NCBI GenBank assembly: GCA_021234155.1
Contig: JAJEKV010000033.1
Span: forward strand, 4,135,454-4,199,453
Source: Isoetes taiwanensis
Taxonomy: Eukaryota > Streptophyta > Lycopodiopsida > Isoetales > Isoetaceae
DNA length: 64,000 nt
Direction: 5' to 3'
Under the pieces are notes generated by a model. The model was not told the DNA's origin. It searched no databases and saw nothing but the letters and a program-made list of their open reading frames with translations. Below are positions 53,860 to 64,000 of the stretch, piece after piece. Numbering within the stretch: position 1 is the first letter of the stretch; every line of letters starts with the position of its first letter. The translations under genes were made by a program, and so were the position numbers.

Positions 53860-55540
53860 CGGCTTTCGGCTTTCCACGCAGAACCTCTCAGCTTTACATC
53901 CCTCCAAGATCGAAACTACGGAGGTTGAAACAGAAAATTCTTGATGACGCCGAGATTGCGGTTACTTCGACTCAATGTTCTGGGCAATCCTCCTCACATG
54001 CCACGACTTCTCGAAAGCGGGTCCGTGACCCGATCCATATACGTTAGAAAAGGAGCACCGGATCCGTGACCTCGAACAACAGCTTCGACAAGCTATTGAT
54101 CTGGCGATGAGGTTCGAACCAAACTTGAAGGCTATGTTACCCTTTGCTCTCAACACGCTTTTGTGGACTTCCCTATTCCTTCCAAGATCACGGATTATGT
54201 GGTTGCCGCGCCACCTCTTTCTTCTCGGTGGCATACGGTGATGATGGTCTGTTGATGTTCCCCTCACGCCTGCAGATTTTCTTCGGATCCGCCGGACCTC
54301 TGTTGAAGACAAAGGTTTATTCTGCGCCCTTCTAGTCTTTGATCTCATTCACTTTGTGATGATCCGGATATGATCACCTTGAGTTGTTCGACCAATGGCG
54401 TATTTTTTCATGATTTCTATCCGGCCGATACACGGGACAAATTTCGAGATGGGCCACATCGGAACTTTCGGGGTGATCCCACACTTCAATGGTTGCTTTT
54501 GGATAACAACCCCTATCAATGCGATCCGCGATCGGACACATGCTCTTCATCAAGAGTACATGCACGAGCTTGCTCATCATTTGCCTCTCGGCAAGCCGGT
54601 CTTTACCAATGGATAAGGAAGTATCCGGGACATCCCGAGGATCTTCCCTTTGCACAAGTTTATATGCGGCACACGGCTGGTTACAATCAAGCTGCGTGCT
54701 CTTCTCGGATAGCAAGGCGGTCCCCACGGGGTTGGGATAGCCCTCTCCCTAAACTCTCGACTCCACCTTACGTTTTGGGACCATTGGTGCAAAGCTCTTG
54801 ATCCGGCCCTTGTCCGTGAATTCAGGGAGCAGGCTCAGCAGCCAACGCCCACGGGCATGGTCCCCTCTCCCTATGCTTCCCTGGGTGTCCCTCCACGCCC
54901 CAGGTTCCTCACCTCTGATTGGCGTCTCCCCTTTTGGACCAAGGTCATGGATGGCCATGCTGGATGGACTCCGCCTCAGATCTCGACGGATCTCCGGTGG
55001 GATCCCCGTTTTGTTCGCCGCTCCAATTGGGAGGATGGTGCCACCCTTGATAACACTACAAAGCCGGACCTATATTGCCAATGGCGTGGTTGGCAACGCC
55101 TGGCGATGCTCTTCATGGTCTTGACACCTTCTTGCGAGAATGCCGCCACCTCACCGGATCCTTCGGTCCCAATCGCAAAAGCTGGTTTTACGTGCTGCTC
55201 TCAAATGCATCCCGGTCAGCTCTTTAAATCGGCGGCCCCATCTTTCCACTTTGCAATCCGAATGCCCGGCGTCGGTGCCTTGGTCTCTCCACTGCCTACT
55301 CATGGAGTGCCGGTTTGTTTCTTCGATGCCCATGCGCCTTTGAAGACATGGTGCGCTCTCATTTTCTCGTGATGCTGATCCCGCCCTGGGCTCAACCGCT
55401 CTTCAAATACGCCCGGGATCTCATTGGCACTTACCATAATGGTGCCCGTCCTCACTCCCGTGAGGATCACTTTCGTGCCCGATGGCTTCCGCCCTCGAAA
55501 CACTTCCTCCTTTTTCTTCACCCCGAATGTCGTTTGGTGG
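53860..55540 (+). pseudogene. ORF3, distal part, gypsy copy 2
   Basis: Continues ORF3 in shifted frames almost to the PPT. Readable pieces are DYVVAAPPLSSRWHT near 54192, SVEDKGLFCALLVFDLIH-like sequence near 54300, AYFFHDFYPADTRDKFRDGP near 54400, a PPRPRFLTSDWRLPFWTKVM segment near 54900 and HNGARPHSREDHF near 55435. Copy 1 has the same string of pieces (10807-12175). The intact ORF3 could have reached about 990 residues. Function unknown. Confidence 0.65.
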
Positions 55541-55544
55541 GGAG
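55535..55544 (+). other. Polypurine tract, gypsy copy 2
   Basis: TGGTGGGGAG immediately before the 3' LTR. Confidence 0.75.
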
Positions 55545-56138
55545 TGTTAGTCTGTGCCTCTGAGTGCAGGACTATTCATGCATCTCTGACGGACCAGGTC
55601 AAGAACAAGGATCCCGATCGACCCGCACGGGTCAGCCATCAAAGGCTCGTGAAGACCAAGCGGCCGACCCCGCGGTCAAAGCTGCGTCCTCAACAAGAGG
55701 CGCCCGCCGGACAAGTGGCGACCCGTCACCGCCCCCTTGTCCCGGCCGGCGTGATTCTAGGCACTTCAAGAGGCACCCGGCATTCACGCAAATCGGGCCT
55801 CCTTCCAGGAGTCGGCACCGAGATCAGTCAGAGTGTCTATATTGGGCCAAAGGCCATTGTACTATATATATGAGTAGAGCTAGCACATGAGTTTTTAGAT
55901 GAGTTTTGAGTCTTGTCTCATTTCAGTCTTCTCTCGATTGCGAGAGCTTATGTATGTTCATCATTGATATCAAGGAAGCTTATCATTTTCCTCTCATTGT
56001 TCTCTTTTGTTCTGTTTTCTCCTTCTTCTTCTCTTCTTGCAAATCCCGCGTGACATAGTCCCCCGGATTCTCCTGTTCGATCCACGGGTCCTCACAGAGG
56101 GCTGTCTAGCAGGAGTTCCCGAACCCAGACCCCAAACA
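55545..56138 (+). repeat. 3' LTR of gypsy copy 2
   Basis: 594 bp, TGTTAGTC to CCAAACA. It carries CGGCCGACC (55661) where the 5' LTR has CAGCAGACC (45175). Confidence 0.93.
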
Positions 56139-58400
56139 AAAACATTACTGTATTATTTCATTATCCAATTAACTTATCGCTTCATAACTTAATCAACGCA
56201 AGGTAATTACTAAGCTTACTTAATACAACATTTAAGTTTATCAAAGTTTATCAAGTTCATACAAAATTTACACTTCCAAGGTACTCTTCATCCCTTGCAA
56301 CACGTTATAACAAAATTTGTGTTGCAAGTCTTTGCACCTTGAAATCCTACATTAATTTTACAATATCTATAATTACATACTTACTATCTCACACAAAATT
56401 TAAGCGATTAGTTTAAATGGTAGAAATCACAACTATTCTAGAACTCTTGCTGCGAGAGGATATCTTCGTACTTCCTCCACCAACTGTTGCATGTCGGCTA
56501 GCATCCGTTAACGTCTTTAAGTAAACATGACAGTCTTGGACGCCTGCACGATTCTGCTGGACTTCCCTTAATGCATGCGATTAACATACTTACTCTAAGG
56601 TAATATTTATGAATTAACATTATCATAGTATCAGATACATTACTTTCGATCGTACAATTATATTTACTCTAGCTTTGCAATATTTAACAACTTTTAAGTC
56701 GCGATTATTTAAACAATAACCCTGATTTAAACCTATTGTTACATAGACAAGGTTTTAATTATCATACACAAGAATTAGATGTGCTTCTTATTCTCTTCCT
56801 TGGGTCCTGCATTACCCTTGGAAATATATCCCTAAGATGCACTTTAAGTATATCTGAATTCTATTTTCTATTTATATTTATAAGGACCCGAGGTTATATA
56901 GCTATCCTTGGAAGGAATTGCATCCTTGCGAAGGATTAATTAACATGCTACCTCACATTACCGTTGTTATTTAACTTATTTCCCTATGATGCATATATGT
57001 ACAACAAATTCTATGTGGTTATTAGGATCTATATTTAACTTGTCAATAAGACACATTAAAGCTTATTATACATGGGCAAACCTTTCCTAAGGCTAGGGCG
57101 CATCCGCCTATTGAGCCGGCGTGGAGTAATTTGGAGATGACTTGGTCGTTGCATTGCTCTCATAGTTTTGCTCCACTTCATTGGTGTAGTTAGCTACTAC
57201 GTCAGTCTCGCACGTTGAAGGCCTCCTGAGCACTAAGGTATTTATCTATCTTACGCTCTATTCGCTTCGGCCATTGCCGGAGTGAACTCTATTCTACGGG
57301 TCGGTCAATTCGATACAAGTACGTTCAATCATAAGATTGAGCCCTCTCACTTTCTTCGAAAAGAAAATGGTCCTGCACCCCTTCAATGACGTTGTACACA
57401 ACGTCATATCTATTCTCGCCCTTAAGAGGTTATATGCTTCTTACTTAGCGCATTAATTTACTATCCTTAGATAACATATATAACCATCTAAGATGGATGC
57501 ACATATTATGTTATCATTTATTTCAATATAGTTGCGGATTACCTACTTAGTTAGAACGATTCTAAACCACAAGGTTTTGTCATCATGACAATTCCTTTTG
57601 TCTCAAAAGACTATCTGATTACTATAATTTTTATTTTAGATGTACTTTGCATGTACTATTCTCTTATATTCTAGAGATTCCCCCTTTCTTAGTTATTTAA
57701 ACTTTTGGAATATTCCTACCAATCGAATTGATGTCATCGTAACAAGTTGGTCGGACTTGTTAGATTACTTCTTTTCTTTCGATTGGATTATTCTTTGGAG
57801 GTACTAAATTTATACATGGTCAACAATTATCCTAGTAATGATTCCTTCTTAGCGAGGTGATCAATCTCACCAAGTGGTTTCAATATGTTGGATGTCTGTT
57901 AACAATCTTGTATAATTTTAGTTACTCTTATGTGTTTCCTTCCCAATACTTGACGCTTAGCTCAATATTGGGCAATCCTTTCGGCGAGAATATCTAAAAA
58001 AATTGCCTTCTAATCCCAATGTGGATGTTACCATCCATACATTTAACCTATTAGGCCCCATGGCCTTGGATCCTTGAGCTTGCTAGAAGCTCATCCACTC
58101 GTTGCCTGCTTGAAGTAGCAAGGTAACGTTCTTCTGAGTCGCTCGATACTTCAGTCTCCTTGACGGTGGCTTCTCTTGATGTAGAGGTTGACTTTGTTCG
58201 TTAGAAGCCTCTCCTTGCTGGTCTTTGATGGTGTAGTTGGTCACTTGAAATCTTCCATGCCGCTTTTCAAAAGCCTGAAGGTGGCGCCGTTGAAAAAGAT
58301 CTTTCGTCTTGAACTCTTTGTCTTGGCAGCTAAAGGATGACTCTATATCCGATATTGTTTCCTCGACTCCATCGACGTCTCATACATCGAGTCCTCTTGT
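56139..58400 (-). other. LARD-like element, internal AT-rich 3' part
   Basis: No coding sequence recognised on either strand. The block GATGCATGCAATTATTATTA to CTCTAAGGTAAT left of the gypsy insertion (44996-45050) has a diverged second copy at about 56570-56620. Confidence 0.45.
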
Positions 58401-58487
58401 CGTTATCGCGTTGCCCAAAGAGTGTTGAAGATGTTGATTGCTTCACCCCTGCAAATTGCCTGACATCTCTTCGTTTGATCTGTTACG

Positions 58488-61400
58488 CTATGGGAGGGAA
58501 GGAATAACAAGGGAACTATATATGCAAAGCATATAGCTTACATAATTACAATTACTACTAGAGCTATTAGGTCCCCCTTGTGCCTTCCGGTGCAATGGTT
58601 TTGACGATATATATCCTCTTATTTGTACGTCGGCTCGTACTCCGGGGTAACTTGTTGATATACTTGGGCCCTCTGATGTTTGTCGGCTGTGGGACAACAC
58701 GCTCTGCATCTCATTCTAATTAAAGGTGTGCTGGTCGTTGATGCTTCGACATTTCGGTCTGTCTCCTGGTTCTGTTCTCGGGCTGTAATTGTTCCCCCCC
58801 TTCATGATATTTGAAGCTATTTGGAGGCGTCTCTTGAGGCTGTGCGCGATTCCTTTGGCTATACTCCTCTGGAGTTGTTCTCTTCTGCAGTTGTTCTTTG
58901 AATCGTCGATCCTTGGGTTCACCAAGTTGCATGCAAGTCCGCGTGCAAGTCATCGGCTCGGCTCGCCTTGCCTCACCTAGTTGGTTCTCCATCGAGCTTC
59001 CAATCTTCCTTGCTGATCCCCTCGATCACGTGGCTTGGACGTTGTCACGTTCCTCAGTGCTATGCCGTCTTCTTGTCTTGAGGTACCCTCCGGTGGTTTT
59101 GATTGTGCCCGTCAGTTTTGATCCTCCTGTTGCCTCTAGTCGTGGAAGAAGTCGGTTGCTAACACTTCTCCAGCTTTCAGTTCCTGACCTTTGTCCCTCT
59201 ATGCATGTCGGTCTCTCTGTCAAGTAAAGCTTCATAGCTCTCCTCTCTGATGGCTCCGTTGTCGAGATGATGGATCCTTATATCTGCGCAGCTTGACCCT
59301 TGAGTTGAAGAGGTACCTTCTTTAGATATACTCTTGTCGTTAAGGTGTCGAATGCTTCTACCTTGGGCGTTGAGGTCCCTCATGTCGGAGATGCGATCGG
59401 CTTCTTCTGTTCTAATTATCGGTGGAAGTACCTGACGAAGCCATCACCTAGTTGTTGGAGGCATATCTCCTTGTTGCGGTGCCTTTCGTAAGTGCGTCTC
59501 CATCTAATACGCGTGTCATAGCGCATCACCCTATATTACCACAAGGTGGAATTATGGTCGTCGAGATGTGCCTTCTTGGTTGGCTTGTTGATGTCGGGTC
59601 ATTCCTCCTTCTATTGTTGAGGCCACTCGTGTCATAAGTTCGTCAAGTGTTGCCGCTGCCACAAGAGGTAGTGTTGCGCCCTGATGATGTCCTGATGCAG
59701 TGCTGATGATCTTGACATGACCGGTGTTGTCTCTTGTTCTGACATTGGGTGGACGCGCGGTCTTCTACTTGAGGGCACTTCCCGAAGTGTTTGGAGTCGA
59801 AGGTTTGCTTGGGCTCTGGTCGTTCCTCCCTCGTACTTGCTCTTCCATTTTGATCTTGGGCTATAGTTGTGCTTCCTTGCTTCCTCATTTGGTAGTCGAA
59901 GTGAAGGAGCTTCCTGATCTAAGCGCTAAATCCGTAAAAACATGACTTTAAACTCATGTTTCTCCACTATATCTGTGAGCACCCGAGATATACAATAGAC
60001 ATATACGCATTTGCATTGGGATTTTAATCCATCCACTTTTTGAAAACAACTACGAAGATCTACTTAAATGTTTATACTCCTTTAGGGTTTCCCCTCCTCC
60101 TATCGCGTTTGATCCTTCGGTTTTGCTGCATCTTCTTTGTTCTGGTTGACTCCGGGATTCCTTGAGATGCTGCTACTATTGTTGAGCTTCATGTCTGATC
60201 TGATCTCGTCACCCCAAGTTGCGAAGAGTGTTCGTCGATGTGATCCCTTGAAAAAGATGCTCCTCCTTAATGTGTATGTCCGTCGTAAGGAATGCGGTGA
60301 CCGCTCAACGTCCCTATATGCAGTGCGTCGTTGCAAGGTTGCCGATGTGCGGTGCCATTGATCGGTTGATCACCTGGCTATTGCAGTCGGGCGTTCTTGA
60401 ATGTCTTCGAAGCTCTGAGATCGTGGTCGGTAGGCAGGCATTGTCATTCCTCCGTAGGTTGAATTTCTGAGTGCTCCCCTGTTGATTGGGCTTTGCTTCA
60501 TTCCGAGGTGCCTCTCCTGTGCTTGTAAGTGTGGTCATCTCCATTGCACCTACCCTAGCTCCTTCTGGTTGCCTTTGCGTGATTTGTACCTGCTGGCTAG
60601 GTCGTCTCCTCCGTCCTTTGGGTCCTATCCATTCGAGTCTCGCACTCCTTGGCTGACGTAGTAAAGTCGTCCTTCCTTTGGTTTCTAGGTGTTTCTGGGT
60701 CCCGAATTCTTGTTCGAGCGGAATATTCTTCTCCTTGATCTTGCCCCTAATGCTGATATAGGCCTTCAAGTTGGAGATGTTCCTTGCCTGATATGCGTCT
60801 CCTTCCCCTCATGGTCTCCTACTTTTTGGAACCGATGAAAGTTCTCCTGCTGGTGCAAGGGAGCTGGAAGCTCGTCCTGATCAGCCTTAGGTGCTTTGTG
60901 GTTGCTTAGCTTAGTTGCTCCTTTTGTTGACGTTGCATTACATTCGCTTGAGCTGCTGGGCTGCAAGGTCGTGGTTGTCTTCCCTCCGGTTTCTATACGC
61001 TCCTGTGTCGCCATGACTTCTCTCCTCGATGAAAGATTATGCCCTCTGACCTTAGCTCGTGATGCCAACGTGGCATCGATGTCTAACGTCTTCCTGCACC
61101 TGTATTTTGCTGCCTTGCATTCTTCCATTTGAAACTCATGTGCGTCGAGTTGGTGAAGGCGTCGAGATCCTCTTTCTGATGTGACCTCGTGGACCTGGTA
61201 GCCGGGAGGTTGACATCTAGAAAATTCTTGATGCCGTTGGTTACCAAATATTCTTCCCATTTGTTGAAGATTGATGATAGGCCGGTGGTGTCCTATTCTA
61301 CTTGTTTGTCAGTTGAGGTGTTTGTCGTTGTGCTTCCCTCTCTTGGGTCTGCCTTTTCGGTCTCCTCTCCTTATCTGTCTGTACATCGGCTGGGACCTTG

Positions 61401-61800
61401 ATGTCTTCAAGAAGTTGCGCCTCTAACTCTTCTGTGGCTCTGGCCCTGTACTTCGAAAGCAATGCTCGTATATTCTAGAGTCTAAGGGTCCACTTGAAGG
61501 GCTCTCCTACAACATTTTGGGCTCTATAAGCAAGCAAGATGGCTCGAGCAGCATTATTGGAGACATATCTATAATCTCCAAGTCTATGGACATTAGGACG
61601 TGTGGTATGGCATGAAATGAGGGTTGTTTTGCAAAACCTCCATGATGTTTGAGGCATACTCTAAGGTCCCAGCAAGGTTGGTTTGGGGGAGTCCAATCTC
61701 TACACATGGAGTGACTTGGGCAGCTCTAGACTCTAGCTCCTTTCTAGGTATCCTGGCAATAGGGAGTGTCAATGTGGCGGCTGTATAGGTCAAACTCTAT
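58488..61800 (-). pseudogene. LARD-like element, low-complexity ORF remnants
   Basis: Minus-strand open stretches of 60-164 codons (61793-61475, 61260-60766, 60769-60314, 60336-60100, 59888-59643, 59383-59177, 59235-59026, 58992-58720, 58709-58488) in changing frames. They are rich in Arg, Gln, Thr, Ser and Glu, for example LLRQPRSARLEWIGPKGRRR. No zinc knuckle, protease, RT or integrase motif was found. They may be the decayed remains of a gag-like or linker protein, or chance open frames in GC-richer DNA. Confidence 0.3.
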
Positions 61801-62191
61801 TAGAAGGACACAAAATTAAGTCAAGGTTTATGCCCTTTGGCATGAGCAGAGGTGATGTACCAACAGTTGGACTTGGGTTGCTATGCTGAGGTCTAGATGA
61901 CTATAACAAAGGGGTGTTCTTGGGCACTTCTATCTAGGATTAAGGCATCAGCTTTGAGCCGAGAGCAATACTTGTGAGGTACTAATGGGGTATGCTTCTA
62001 TTTACAAACAAACCACAGTTTGGAAAAACAATTCAAGGGTTTGAGCAATTTTGGTCATTTTGAGCTGGGGTTTGACATTTCTAGCCTAATTTGAAGTCAT
62101 AAATGGATTCTAGGCTGTCTAACGGTCCTATTGCAATAAATTTCAGGCGATTTAGAGCTCTGTAGCTCAAGTTATGGGGTTTGAAAAATCG

Positions 62192-63302
62192 GACCCCTCT
62201 AAGAGTGCGCGAGGAGGGTGTTAGGTTGGGACCTAAGTGGCCTCTGGCGCACCCTTGGAGGTGTTGGTCTATTTATGTCTAATGGATGCCAAATACAAGT
62301 TCAAAGACATGAATTCCTACTTATTTTCTTCTGAACTGAAAGTTTCTTTGCTTATTTACTTCATTTGGAGCAGGTAAGTGGCTGATCAAGGGTCCAGTTG
62401 GCTGGACCCCTCTAAGCGTGCGCGAGGAGGGTGTTAGGTCCAGACCTAACTATGCCCTGGCGCACCCTTATAGGTGTTGGCCTCTTTTTACCCAAAATTT
62501 CACATTTGCTCCTTAACTACTACTATACTTAATCCAATGCACATTTAAACAACTACATATTCTTTTTATTCAAAATTTTCATACATTATATATAAGCCTG
62601 TTAATTACAAAAAGCAGCTTCTGTTCTATTTATCTGTCCTCTTGATGTACTTCGCCAGTCTCATGTCTTTCGGTGTCTTTTGCGTGGAGCGTGCACGCCA
62701 ATGAGTCTTCAAAGTGTTGCACGACCTCCATCTCTGCCTTGCTTAATTTCTTGGTTTGTTGATGAAATCCTCCATATCTCGAATCGAAGCTAGGTCTTCT
62801 TCAACTATTTTCTCTCGAACCCCTCTAAGCATGCGCAAGGAGGGTGTTAGGTCCAGACCTAACTATGCCCTGGCGCACCCTTAGAGGTGTTGTCCCTTTC
62901 CGCTCTAAACTTATCCAATTTACACAATTTAACATGCGTTTCCCACTAATTTAATCATTCTAAGCAAGATTCTATCATTACTTTTACACTTTGAGAAAGT
63001 TTCGAGCAAATTCCGAGGTCACTTTTAGGGGACCCCTCTAAGCGTGCACGAGAAGGGTGTTAGGTCATGACCTAACTATGCCCTGGCGCACCCTTAGAGG
63101 TGTTGCTCCAAAATGACTTTTACTTAATGTTTTTCTGTGTTTTAACATACAAATTTAGCTAATTCGAGCTTTTTAAATGGGATTTCATCTTTTATTTTAC
63201 CATTTGGGGCTCCTAAGGCCAAGTTCTAGGGCTCATATGGGGTGACCCCTCTAAGAGTGCGCGAGAGACCAATTTGCTCCTGGCGCACCCTTGGAGGTGT
63301 CG
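62192..63302 (-). repeat. Five dyad-symmetric units at 213-bp spacing
   Basis: Units of about 59-76 bp at 62192-62267, 62405-62480, 62818-62892, 63031-63105 and 63244-63302. Start-to-start distances are 213, 413, 213 and 213. In the element's sense strand each unit begins CACCTCTAAGGGTGCGCC or close to it and ends with the complementary GCGCACGCTTAGAGGGG. Four contain an inner hairpin GTTAGGTC/GACCTAAC. The spacers between units are AT-rich and not visibly similar. Confidence 0.85.
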
Positions 63303-63544
63303 GCTAAAAAGTGACTAAAATTTATTAGGCTTTCCTAGGAAACTTTTCTCCTGTCTATTTCATCTTAATTATGTTCTCTAATTATCCTAATTCTAGATAC
63401 TTAGTAACTCCCTGGGAAAGAAAAAAAATTTCCCACTACTCGAGGTTCGTGCTTGGGCTTTTATCTCCAAGACTGAATGTCTAGATTAGTTAGTTCCTAT
63501 AGGATTACGGTTAGGTGCTTTCGATCACAGTGCGCCAAGATCGA

Positions 63545-63556
63545 GCTCGATACCAT
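63545..63556 (-). other. Primer-binding site of the LARD-like element
   Basis: Minus-strand TGGTATCGAGC, one base inside the LTR boundary, matches the initiator tRNA-Met site TGGTATCAGAGC except for a missing A. Confidence 0.65.
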
Positions 63557-64000
63557 TGTAGACGGCCCGGCTCATATCACGATGCCCGATCGTGATACAA
63601 ACCGGAGATCATCCCTCAAACCAAAGATCGCTGCTTTCGACATGAGGCCGTCCACCTAACATCGGGCCCTTGATGGTGGCCAAGAGTCCGACGGGGAAGA
63701 ATGGACATGTCATTCATCCCGTCTCCCTCGGGATCGTCCTAGCTGCGGAAGCGTAAGCAAACATGAGCACATGACAACAACAATAACATACCCACCTCGA
63801 AGGGTGGTCCACCATATCACAGAGCTGCAACACACATCAGTAACATCAACATAACATGGGGAGATCCTACCCAGGCTCGGACTCATGGGGAAAGACCCGG
63901 CGGCTTGGGTCTCCTGGATAACAATGCGAGGCAATTCATGGCAAATGGATTTGGTCGGCATAGGAACATGGCCGTTGGGTAGTCCACTCCATCCGCCCCT
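63557..64000 (-). repeat. 5' LTR of the LARD-like element (partial)
   Basis: Starts TGTAGACGGCCCGGCTC on the plus strand and matches 43365-43810. It is cut by the end of the window, so the full LTR, about 1.5 kb if like the left one, and the TSD are not seen. Confidence 0.8.

Larger units (their letters stand above)
45060..56138 (+). mobile_element. Ty3/gypsy LTR retrotransposon, copy 2
   Basis: 11.1 kb, same family as copy 1 but with a complete ORF3 region. LTRs 45060-45643 and 55545-56138. The flanks AAGAC (45055-45059) and AAAAC (56139-56143) form a 5-bp TSD with one mismatch. It inserted into the LARD-like element in the opposite orientation. gag and most of ORF3 are open; pol is broken in several places. 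Confidence 0.94.
43365..64000 (-). mobile_element. Large non-autonomous LTR element (LARD-like), nested host
   Basis: Reconstructed on the minus strand. The right LTR (63557 to beyond the window) is its 5' LTR, followed leftward by a PBS, a long leader with hairpin units, low-complexity ORF remnants and a PPT next to the left, 3' LTR (43365-44915). Without the inserted gypsy copy (45060-56138) the internal part is about 7.6 kb. I found no protease, RT or integrase motif in it, so it probably depended on another element. The outer TSD cannot be tested because the right LTR is incomplete. Confidence 0.7.

Noticed and set aside
58898-59227. Plus-strand ORFs within the LARD-like element
   Set aside because: They are shadows of the minus-strand GC-richer segment, with leucine/serine-rich composition and no motif.
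62192-63302. Regularly spaced palindromic repeats as a CRISPR array
   Set aside because: The spacing is 213 bp with long AT-rich spacers, the units are diverged, the context is a plant LTR element, and no cas gene is present.

Overview
The window looks like TE-dense nuclear DNA of a land plant, probably one with a large repeat-rich genome. The evidence is plant-type Ty3/gypsy and Ty1/copia elements, an L1-type LINE with a DUF4283-like ORF1, and remnants of plant genes, including the last exon of a COI1-like jasmonate receptor F-box gene. The COI1-like sequence is divergent enough that a non-flowering lineage (fern, lycophyte or bryophyte) is possible, but that is a weak inference. No tRNA, rRNA, organelle or prokaryotic gene was seen.

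Layout. Positions 1-915, 2326-3186 and 12788-13914 are one satellite family with a 19-bp monomer. The last two blocks are halves of one array split by a 9.6-kb gypsy element (3187-12787). A truncated LINE (about 14545-16201), a 384-bp tandem duplication and two tRNA-like SINE heads follow. At 19650-26978 there is a three-exon BET1/SFT1-like SNARE gene whose second intron holds a full-length 6.5-kb LINE on the opposite strand, with a 16-bp target duplication. From 27 to 42.6 kb there are broken gene fragments, all on the minus strand: RRP43-like, EXO84-like and COI1-like. They lie among duplicated segments and a copia element (33795-39046) that has a perfect TSD.

From 43365 to beyond the right edge, I read one minus-strand LTR element with 1.55-kb LTRs, a PPT next to the left LTR and a PBS next to the right LTR. 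It shows no recognisable pol, so it resembles a non-autonomous LARD. It is interrupted by a second gypsy copy (45060-56138) of the same family as the first.

The gypsy family has gag with three zinc knuckles, then PR, RT/RNase H and integrase, and two extra genes downstream. One is a large sense ORF (ORF3). The other is a short cysteine-containing antisense ORF between integrase and ORF3, with a TATA box on its own strand. Comparing the two copies, the antisense ORF differs mostly at third codon positions or by conservative replacements, which suggests selection on it. The leader of the LARD-like element carries five dyad-symmetric units at a 213-bp period (with one 413-bp gap); the hairpin cores are conserved and the spacers are not.

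Caution: the young repeats contain many small frameshifts and a recurrent CAG/CTG versus CGG/CCG difference between copies, even between LTRs of one element. This may be a consensus artefact, so the number of broken frames may be overstated.
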